Assembly (NCBI RefSeq): GCF_029227915.1
Contig: NC_079884.1
Span: forward strand, 17,238,001-17,302,000
Length of the DNA stretch: 64,000 nucleotides
Reading direction: 5' to 3'
Source of the DNA: Hydractinia symbiolongicarpus
Lineage: Eukaryota; Cnidaria; Hydrozoa; Anthoathecata; Hydractiniidae
Shown: positions 51,139 through 61,811 of the stretch, one piece after another
How the letters are laid out: every line of letters starts with the position of its first letter
Position numbering within the stretch: the stretch's first letter is position 1
Notes under the pieces: generated by a model
Database searches by the model: none
Seen by the model: only the letters and a program-made list of their open reading frames with translations
What the model was told of the DNA's origin: nothing
Position numbers and translations under genes: made by a program

Positions 51139-52778
51139 ACCTGTGGAGACAGGTGAAACAACGTGATTTGCGTGTAAGGCCTTTATTACGCGGTTAAAAG
51201 ACATATTACAGCCTTTATAGACCTGTACGAGTATTTCACGAAGTTATAAGGCCATGGAGCAATGAAAAACGACTTGAGACCTCGTAGTCCATTGAGGGTT
51301 AAAGGACTAGACCAATGGTAAAATGTGGAGACAGGTGGAACCACGTGATTTATGTGTAAGGCCTTTATTACGCGGGTAAAAGCCATTTTACAGTCTTTAT
51401 AGACCTGTACGATTATTTCACGAAGTTATAAGACCATGTAGCATTGCAAAACGACTTGGGACGTCATCGTTGAGCAAGAGTGGAAGGACTAGACCAATGT
51501 TAACCTCCGCAGACACGTGGAACCACGTAATTTACGTGTAAGGCCTTTATTACGCGGTTAAAAGACATATTACAGCCTTTATAGACCTGTACGAGTATTT
51601 CACGAAGTTATAAGGCCATGGAGCATTGTAAAAAACGACCTGAGACGTCGGAGTCCATTGAGAGTGGAAGGACTAGACCAATGGTAACCTGTGGAGACAG
51701 GTGAAACCACGTGATTTGCGTGTAAGGCCTTTATTACGCGGTTAAAAGACATATTACAGCCTTTATAGACCTGTACGAGTATTTCACGAAGTTATAAGGC
51801 CATGGAGCAATGGAAAACGACTTGAGACCTCGTAGTCCATTGATGGTTAAAGGACTAGACCAATGGTAAAATGTGGAGACAGGTGGAACCACGTGATTTA
51901 TGTGTAAGGCCTTTATTACGCGGGTAAAAGCCATGTTACAGTCTTTATAGACCTGTACGATTATTTCACGAAGTTATAAGGGCATGGAGCATTGCAAAAC
52001 GACTTAGGACGTCATCGTTGAGTAAGAGTGGAAGGACTAGACCAATGGTAACCTCCGCAGACACGTGAAACCACGTGATTTACGTCTAAGGCTCTTATTA
52101 AGCGGTTAAAGGCCATGTTACAGCCTTTATGAACCTCTACGAGTACTTGACGGTGTTATAAGGCCATGGAGCATTGGAAAACGACCTGAGACGTCGGAGT
52201 CCATTGAGAGTGGAAGGTCTAGACCAATGGTAACCTGTGGAGACAGGTGGAACCACGTGATTTACGTGTAAGGCCGGTATTACGCAGTTAAAAGCCATGT
52301 TACAGTCTTTATTGTCCCGTACGAGGTTTTGAGAGTGTTATAAGGGCATGGAGCATTGGAAAACAACCTGGGTCATCATAGTCCTTTGAGAGTGGACGGA
52401 CTAGACCAATGGTAACCTGTGGAGACAGGTGGAACAACGTCATTTACGTGTAAGGCCTTTATTAGGCAGTCAATAGCCATGTTACAGTCTTTATAAACCT
52501 GTACGATTATTTTACGAAGTTATAAGGCCATGTAGCATTGCAAAACGAGTTGGGACGTCGTAGTCCATTGAGAGTGGAAGGACTAGACCAATGGTAACCT
52601 CCGCAGACACGTGAATCCACGTGATTTACGTCTAAGGCTCTTATTACGCGGTTAAAAGCCATGTTACAGTCTTTATGAACCTGTACGAGTATTTGACGGT
52701 GTTATAAGGCCATGGAGCATTGGAAAACGACCTGAGACGTAGGAGTCCATTGAGAGTGGAAGTTCTAGACCAATGGTA
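51139..52778 (+). repeat. 1640-bp tandem duplication, copy 2
   Basis: This repeats 49499-51138 with very few changes: 'ttattaagcgg' against 'ttattacgcgg' near 52100, 'attgtcccg' against 'atagtcccg' near 52312, and 'ccaatggtaac' against 'ccaatggtgac' near the end. Its last monomers are also the start of H1. Confidence 0.85.
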
Positions 52779-54960
52779 ACCTGTGGAGACAGGTGGAACC
52801 ACGTGATTTACGTGTAAGGCGTTTATTAGGCAGTTAATAGCCATGTTACAGTCTTTATAGCCCTGAACATATAGTTGACGGTGTTATAACGCCATGGTGT
52901 AATGGCAAACGAATTAGGCGGTATAGTCGAATAAGAGTGAAAGGGCTAGACCAATGGTAACCTCTGCAGTCACGTGGAACCACGTAATTTACGTGTAAGG
53001 CCTTTATTATGCGGTTCAAAGACATATTACAGCCTTTATAGAGCTGTACGAGTATTTCACGAAGTTATAAGGCCATGGTGCAATGGAAAACGTATTGGGA
53101 CGTCATAGTCGAGTAAGAGTGGAAGGACTAGACTAATGGTTACCTCCGCAGACACGTGAAACCATGTGATTTACGTCTAAGGCTCTAATTACGCGGTTAA
53201 AAGCCATGTTACAGTCTTTATAAACCTGTGCGATTATTTCACAAAGTTATAAGGCCATGTAGCATTGCAAAACGACTTGGGACGTCGTAGTCCATTGAGA
53301 GTGGAAGGACTAGACCAATGGTAACATCCGCAGACACGTGAATCCACGTGATATACGTCTAAGGCTCTTATTACGCGGTTAAAAGCCATGTTACAGTCTT
53401 TATGAACCTGTACGAGTATTTGACGGTGTTATAAGGCAATGGAGCATTGGAAAACGACCTGAGACGTCGGAGTCCATTGAGAGTGGAAGGTCTAGACCAA
53501 TGGTAACCTGTGGAGACAGGTGGCACCACGTGATTTACGTGTAAGGCCTTTATTACGCGGTTAAAAGCCATGTTACAGTCTTTATGAACCTCTACGAGTA
53601 CTTGACGGTGTTTTAAGGCAATGGAGCATTGCAAAACAACTTGGGACGTCGTAGCCCATTGAGAGTGGAAGGACTACACCAATGGTAAAATCCGCAGACA
53701 CGTGCAGTCACGTGAATTACATGTAAGGCCATTATTAGGCAGCGAAAGGTCATAAAACATCCTTTAGAGACGGGTACATATAGTTGGCGGTTATATTACG
53801 CCATGGAGCAATGGAAAACGACTTGAGACCTCGTAGTCCATTGAGGGTTAAAGGACTAGACCAATGGTAAAATGTGGAGACAGGTGGAACCACGTGATTT
53901 ATGTGTAAGGCCTTTATTACGCGGGTAAAAGCCATTTTACAGTCTTTATAGACCTGTACGATTATTTCACGAAGTTATAAGACCATGTAGCATTGCAAAA
54001 CGACTTGGGACGTCATCGTTGAGCAAGAGTGGAAGGACTAGACCAATGTTAACCTCCGCAGACACGTGGAACCACGTAATTTACGTGTAAGGCCTTTATT
54101 ACGCGGTTAAAAGACATATTACAGCCTTTATAGACCTGTACGAGTATTTCACGAAGTTATAAGGCCATGGAGCATTGTAAAAAACGACCTGAGACATCGG
54201 AGTCCATTGAGAGTGGAAGGACTAGACCAATGGTAACCTGTGGAGACAGGTGAAACCACGTGATTTGCGTGTAAGGCCTTTATTACGCGGTTAAAAGACA
54301 TATTACAGCCTTTATAGACCTGTACGAGTATTTCACGAAGTTATAAGGCCATGGAGCAATGGAAAACGACTTGAGACCTCGTAGTCCATTGATGGTTAAA
54401 GGACTAGACCAATGGTAAAATGTGGAGACAGGTGGATCCACGTGATTTATGTGTAAGGCCTTTATTACGCGGGTAAAAGCCATGTTACAGTCTTTATAGA
54501 CCTGTACGATTATTTCACGAAGTTATAAGGGCATGGAGCATTGCAAAACGACTTAGGACGTCATCGTTGAGTAAGAGTGGAAGGACTAGACCAATGGTAA
54601 CCTCCGCAGACACGTGAAACCACGTGATTTACGTCTAAGGCTCTTATTACGCGGTTAAAGGCCATGTTATAGCCTTTATGAACCTCTTCGAGTACTTGAC
54701 GGTGTTATAAGGCCATGGAGCATTGGAAAACGACCTGAGACGTCGGAGTCCATTGAGAGTGGAAGGTCTAGACCAATGGTAACCTGTGGAGACAGGTGGA
54801 ACCACGTGATTTACGTGTAAGGCCGTTATTACGCAGTTAAAAGCCATGTTACAGTCTTTATAGTCCCGTACGAGTTTTTGAGAGTGTTATAAGGGCATGG
54901 AGCATTGGAAAACAACCTGGGTCATCATAGTCCTTTGAGAGTGGACGGACTAGACCAATG
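52594..54960 (+). repeat. HOR H1 (2367 bp, 13 monomers)
   Basis: First copy of a local higher-order repeat. Reading the module slot of its 13 monomers (E for a CACGTG module, H for the hairpin module) gives E H E E E H E H E H H E H. Markers are the C unit near 52.9 kb, the D unit at 53633 (which ends 'ccatggagcaatgg' instead of 'ccatggtgcaatgg'), 'aacgtattggg' near 53090, 'gagacatcgg' near 54190 and 'ggtggatccacg' near 54430. The E monomer at 54909 is cut: after 'gaccaatg' it joins the start of H2 directly. Confidence 0.88.
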
Positions 54961-57509
54961 GTAACCTCCGCAGACACGTGAATCCACGTGATTTACGTCT
55001 AAGGCTCTTATTACGCGGTTAAAAGCCATGTTACAGTCTTTATGAACCTGTACGAGTATTTGACGGTGTTATAAGGCCATGGAGCATTGGAAAACGACCT
55101 GAGACGTAGGAGTCCATTGAGAGTGGAAGTTCTAGACCAATGGTAACCTGTGGAGACAGGTGGAACCACGTGATTTACGTGTAAGGCGTTTATTAGGCAG
55201 TTAATAGCCATGTTACAGTCTTTATAGCCCTGAACATATAGTTGACGGTGTTATAAAGCCATGGTGTAATGGCAAACGAATTAGGCGGTATAGTCGAATA
55301 AGAGTGAAAGGGCTAGACCAATGGTAACCTCTGCAGTCACGTGGAACCACGTAATTTACGTGTAAGGCCTTTATTATGCGGTTCAAAGACATATTACAGC
55401 CTTTATAGAGCTGTACGAGTATTTCACGAAGTTATAAGGCCATGGTGCAATGGAAAACGTATTGGGACGTCATAGTCGAGTAAGAGTGGAAGGACTAGAC
55501 TAATGGTTACCTCCGCAGACACGTGAAACCATGTGATTTACGTCTAAGGCTCTAATTACGCGGTTAAAAGCCATGTTACAGTCTTTATAAACCTGTGCGA
55601 TTATTTCACAAAGTTATAAGGCCATGTAGCATTGCAAAACGACTTGGGACGTCGTAGTCCATTGAGAGTGGAAGGACTAGACCAATGGTAACATCCGCAG
55701 ACACGTGAATCCACGTGATATACGTCTAAGGCTCTTATTACGCGGTTAAAAGCCATGTTACAGTCTTTATGAACCTGTACGAGTATTTGACGGTGTTATA
55801 AGGCAATGGAGCATTGGAAAACGACCTGAGACGTCGGAGTCCATTGAGAGTGGAAGGTCTAGACCAATGGTAACCTGTGGAGACAGGTGGCACCACGTGA
55901 TTTACGTGTAAGGCCTTTATTACGCGGTTAAAAGCCATGTTACAGTCTTTATGAACCTCTACGAGTACTTGACGGTGTTTTAAGGCAATGGAGCATTGCA
56001 AAACAACTTGGGACGTCGTAGCCCATTGAGAGTGGAAGGACTACACCAATGGTAAAATCCGCAGACACGTGCAGTCACGTGAATTACATGTAAGGCCATT
56101 ATTAGGCAGCGAAAGGTCATAAAACATCCTTTAGAGACGGGTACATATAGTTGGCGGTTATATTACGCCATGGAGCAATGGAAAACGACTTGAGACCTCG
56201 TAGTCCATTGAGGGTTAAAGGACTAGACCAATGGTAAAATGTGGAGACAGGTGGAACCACGTGATTTATGTGTAAGGCCTTTATTACGCGGGTAAAAGCC
56301 ATTTTACAGTCTTTATAGACCTGTACGATTATTTCACGAAGTTATAAGACCATGTAGCATTGCAAAACGACTTGGGACGTCATCGTTGAGCAAGAGTGGA
56401 AGGACTAGACCAATGTTAACCTCCGCAGACACGTGGAACCACGTAATTTACGTGTAAGGCCTTTATTACGCGGTTAAAAGACATATTACAGCCTTTATAG
56501 ACCTGTACGAGTATTTCACGAAGTTATAAGGCCATGGAGCATTGTAAAAAACGACCTGAGACATCGGAGTCCATTGAGAGTGGAAGGACTAGACCAATGG
56601 TAACCTGTGGAGACAGGTGAAACCACGTGATTTGCGTGTAAGGCCTTTATTACGCGGTTAAAAGACATATTACAGCCTTTATAGACCTGTACGAGTATTT
56701 CACGAAGTTATAAGGCCATGGAGCAATGGAAAACGACTTGAGACCTCGTAGTCCATTGATGGTTAAAGGACTAGACCAATGGTAAAATGTGGAGACAGGT
56801 GGATCCACGTGATTTATGTGTAAGGCCTTTATTACGCGGGTAAAAGCCATGTTACAGTCTTTATAGACCTGTACGATTATTTCACGAAGTTATAAGGGCA
56901 TGGAGCATTGCAAAACGACTTAGGACGTCATCGTTGAGTAAGAGTGGAAGGACTAGACCAATGGTAACCTCCGCAGACACGTGAAACCACGTGATTTACG
57001 TCTAAGGCTCTTATTACGCGGTTAAAGGCCATGTTATAGCCTTTATGAACCTCTTCGAGTACTTGACGGTGTTATAAGGCCATGGAGCATTGGAAAACGA
57101 CCTGAGACGTCGGAGTCCATTGAGAGTGGAAGGTCTAGACCAATGGTAACCTGTGGAGACAGGTGGAACCACGTGATTTACGTGTAAGGCCGTTATTACG
57201 CAGTTAAAAGCCATGTTACAGTCTTTATAGTCCCGTACGAGTTTTTGAGAGTGTTATAAGGGCATGGAGCATTGGAAAACAACCTGGGTCATCATAGTCC
57301 TTTGAGAGTGGACGGACTAGACCAATGGTAACCTGTGGAGACAGGTGGAACAACGTCATTTACGTGTAAGGCCTTTATTTGGCAGTCAATAGCCATGTTA
57401 CAGTCTTTATAAACCTGTACGATTATTTTACGAAGTTATAAGGCCATGTAGCATTGCAAAACGACTTGGGACGTCGTAGTCCATTGAGAGTGGAAGGACT
57501 AGACCAATG
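54961..57509 (+). repeat. HOR H2 (2549 bp, 14 monomers)
   Basis: This is H1 plus one monomer: after the E unit at 57276 it keeps a hairpin-module monomer with 'gtcatttacgtg' and 'tttatttggcagtc' before the next copy. It shares 'aacgtattggg', 'gagacatcgg' and 'ggtggatccacg' with H1. Private change: 'ttataaagcc' near 55254. Confidence 0.88.
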
Positions 57510-60058
57510 GTAACCTCCGCAGACACGTGAATCCACGTGATTTACGTCTAAGGCTCTTATTACGCGGTTAAAAGCCATGTTACAGTCTTTATGAACCTGT
57601 ACGAGTATTTGACGGTGTTATAAGGCCATGGAGCATTGGAAAACGACCTGAGACGTAGGAGTCCATTGAGAGTGGAAGTTCTAGACCAATGGTAACCTGT
57701 GGAGACAGGTGGAACCACGTGATTTACGTGTAAGGCGTTTATTAGGCAGTTAATAGCCATGTTACAGTCTTTATAGCCCTGAACATATAGTTGACGGTGT
57801 TATAACGCCATGGTGTAATGGCAAACGAATTAGGCGGTATAGTCGAATAAGAGTGAAAGGGCTAGACCAATGGTAACCTCTGCAGTCACGTGGAACCACG
57901 TAATTTACGTGTAAGGCCTTTATTATGCGGTTCAAAGACATATTACAGCCTTTATAGAGCTGTACGAGTATTTCACGAAGTTATAAGGCCATGGTGCAAT
58001 GGAAAACGTATTGGGACGTCATAGTCGAGTAAGAGTGGAAGGACTAGACTAATGGTTACCTCCGCAGACACGTGAAACCATGTGATTTACGTCTAAGGCT
58101 CTAATTACGCGGTTAAAAGCCATGTTACAGTCTTTATAAACCTGTGCGATTATTTCACAAAGTTATAAGGCCATGTAGCATTGCAAAACGACTTGGGACG
58201 TCGTAGTCCATTGAGAGTGGAAGGACTAGACCAATGGTAACATCCGCAGACACGTGAATCCACGTGATATACGTCTAAGGCTCTTATTACGCGGTTAAAA
58301 GCCATGTTACAGTCTTTATGAACCTGTACGAGTATTTGACGGTGTTATAAGGCAATGGAGCATTGGAAAACGACCTGAGACGTCGGAGTCCATTGAGAGT
58401 GGAAGGTCTAGACCAATGGTAACCTGTGGAGACAGGTGGCACCACGTGATTTACGTGTAAGGCCTTTATTACGCGGTTAAAAGCCATGTTACAGTCTTTA
58501 TGAACCTCTACGAGTACTTGACGGTGTTTTAAGGCAATGGAGCATTGCAAAACAACTTGGGACGTCGTAGCCCATTGAGAGTGGAAGGACTACACCAATG
58601 GTAAAATCCGCAGACACGTGCAGTCACGTGAATTACATGTAAGGCCATTATTAGGCAGCGAAAGGTCATAAAACATCCTTTAGAGACGGGTACATATAGT
58701 TGGCGGTTATATTACGCCATGGAGCAATGGAAAACGACTTGAGACCTCGTAGTCCATTGAGGGTTAAAGGACTAGACCAATGGTAAAATGTGGAGACAGG
58801 TGGAACCACGTGATTTATGTGTAAGGCCTTTATTACGCGGGTAAAAGCCATTTTACAGTCTTTATAGACCTGTACGATTATTTCACGAAGTTATAAGACC
58901 ATGTAGCATTGCAAAACGACTTGGGACGTCATCGTTGAGCAAGAGTGGAAGGACTAGACCAATGTTAACCTCCGCAGACACGTGGAACCACGTAATTTAC
59001 GTGTAAGGCCTTTATTACGCGGTTAAAAGACATATTACAGCCTTTATAGACCTGTACGAGTATTTCACGAAGTTATAAGGCCATGGAGCATTGTAAAAAA
59101 CGACCTGAGACATCGGAGTCCATTGAGAGTGGAAGGACTAGACCAATGGTAACCTGTGGAGACAGGTGAAACCACGTGATTTGCGTGTAAGGCCTTTATT
59201 ACGCGGTTAAAAGACATATTACAGCCTTTATAGACCTGTACGAGTATTTCACGAAGTTATAAGGCCATGGAGCAATGGAAAACGACTTGAGACCTCGTAG
59301 TCCATTGATGGTTAAAGGACTAGACCAATGGTAAAATGTGGAGACAGGTGGAACCACGTGATTTATGTGTAAGGCCTTTATTACGCGGGTAAAAGCCATG
59401 TTACAGTCTTTATAGACCTGTACGATTATTTCACGAAGTTATAAGGGCATGGAGCATTGCAAAACGACTTAGGACGTCATCGTTGAGTAAGAGTGGAAGG
59501 ACTAGACCAATGGTAACCTCCGCAGACACGTGAAACCACGTGATTTACGTCTAAGGCTCTTATTACGCGGTTAAAGGCCATGTTATAGCCTTTATGAACC
59601 TCTTCGAGTACTTGACGGTGTTATAAGGCCATGGAGCATTGGAAAACGACCTGAGACGTCGGAGTCCATTGAGAGTGGAAGGTCTAGACCAATGGTAACC
59701 TGTGGAGACAGGTGGAACCACGTGATTTACGTGTAAGGCCGTTATTACGCAGTTAAAAGCCATGTTACAGTCTTTATAGTCCCGTACGAGTTTTTGAGAG
59801 TGTTATAAGGGCATGGAGCATTGGAAAACAACCTGGGTCATCATAGTCCTTTGAGAGTGGACGGACTAGACCAATGGTAACCTGTGGAGACAGGTGGAAC
59901 AACGTCATTTACGTGTAAGGCCTTTATTTGGCAGTCAATAGCCATGTTACAGTCTTTATAAACCTGTACGATTATTTTACGAAGTTATAAGGCCATGTAG
60001 CATTGCAAAACGACTTGGGACGTCGTAGTCCATTGAGAGTGGAAGGACTAGACCAATG
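57510..60058 (+). repeat. HOR H3 (2549 bp, 14 monomers)
   Basis: Same structure as H2, including the extra monomer with 'tttatttggcagtc'. It has 'ggtggaaccacg' near 59350 where H1 and H2 have 'ggtggatccacg', and keeps 'gagacatcgg' near 59108. The D unit is at 58549 and the E unit at 59825. Confidence 0.88.
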
Positions 60059-61811
60059 GTAACCTCCGCAGACACGTGAATCCACGTGATTTACGTCTAA
60101 GGCTCTTATTACGCGGTTAAAAGCCATGTTACAGTCTTTATGAACCTGTACGAGTATTTGACGGTGTTATAAGGCCATGGAGCATTGGAAAACGACCTGA
60201 GACGTAGGAGTCCATTGAGAGTGGAAGTTCTAGACCAATGGTAACCTGTTGAGACAGGTGGAACCACGTGATTTACGTGTAAGGCGTTTATTAGGCAGTT
60301 AATAGCCATGTTACAGTCTTTATAGCCCTGAACATATAGTTGACGGTGTTATAACGCCATGGTGTAATGGCAAACGAATTAGGCGGTATAGTCGAATAAG
60401 AGTGAAAGGGCTAGACCAATGGTAACCTCTGCAGTCACGTGGAACCACGTAATTTACGTGTAAGGCCTTTATTATGCGGTTCAAAGACATATTACAGCCT
60501 TTATAGAGCTGTACGAGTATTTCACGAAGTTATAAGGCCATGGTGCAATGGAAAACGAATTGGGACGTCATAGTCGAGTAAGAGTGGAAGGACTAGACTA
60601 ATGGTTACCTCCGCAGACACGTGAATCCACGTGATTTACGTCTAAGGCTCTTATTACGCGGTTAAAAGCCATGTTACAGTCTTTATGAACCTGTACGAGT
60701 ATTTGACGGTGTTATAAGGCAATGGAGCATTGGAAAACGACCTGAGACGTCGGAGTCCATTGAGAGTGGAAGGTCTAGACCAATGGTAAAATGTGGAGAC
60801 AGGTGGAACCACGTGATTTATGTGTAAGGCCTTTATTACGCGGTTAAAAGCCATGTTACAGTCTTTATGAACCTCTACGAGTACTTGACGGTGTTTTAAG
60901 GCAATGGAGCATTGCAAAACAACTTGGGACGTCGTAGCCCATTGAGAGTGGAAGGACTACACCAATGGTAAAATCCGCAGACACGTGCAGTCACGTGAAT
61001 TACATGTAAGGCCATTATTAGGCAGCGAAAGGTCATAAAACATCCTTTAGAGACGGGTACATGTAGTTGGCGGTTATATTACGCCATGGAGCAATGGAAA
61101 ACGACTTGAGACCTCGTAGTCCATTGAGGGTTAAAGGACTAGACCAATGGTAAAATGTGGAGACAGGTGGAACCACGTTATTTATGTGTAAGGCCTTTAT
61201 TACGCGGGTAAAAGCCATTTTACAGTCTTTATAGACCTGTACGATTATTTCACGAAGTTATAAGACCATGTAGCATTGCAAAACGACTTGGGACGTCATC
61301 GTTGAGCAAGAGTGGAAGGACTAGACCAATGTTAACCTCCGCAGACACGTGGAACCACGTAATTTACGTGTAAGGCCTTTATTACGCGGTTAAAAGACAT
61401 ATTACAGCCTTTATAGACCTGTACGAGTATTTCACGAAGTTATAAGGCCATGGAGCATTGTAAAAAACGACCTGAGACGTCGGAGTCCATTGAGAGTGGA
61501 AGGACTAGACCAATGGTAACCTGTGGAGACAGGTGAAACCACGTGATTTGCGTGTAAGGCCTTTATTACGCGGTTAAAAGACATATTACAGCCTTTATAG
61601 ACCTGTACGAGTATTTCACGAAGTTATAAGGCCATGGAGCAATGGAAAACGACTTGAGACCTCGTAGTCCATTGATGGTTAAAGGACTAGACCAATGGTA
61701 AAATGTGGAGACAGGTGGAACCACGTGATTTATGTGTAAGGCCTTTATTACGCGGGTAAAAGCCATGTTACAGTCTTTATAGACCTGTACGATTATTTCA
61801 CGAAGTTATAA
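60059..61811 (+). repeat. HOR H4, truncated and altered
   Basis: It follows H3 but lacks one monomer near 60.61 kb, where 'ggttacctccgcagacacgtgaa' of one monomer runs into the next. Near 60.79 kb it has 'ggtaaaatgtggag' for 'ggtaacctgtggag'. It reads 'aacgaattggg' and 'gagacgtcgg' where H1-H3 have 'aacgtattggg' and 'gagacatcgg', so it represents an older state or was converted from the main array. Similarity to H3 ends at 'gttataagg' near 61811. Confidence 0.82.
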
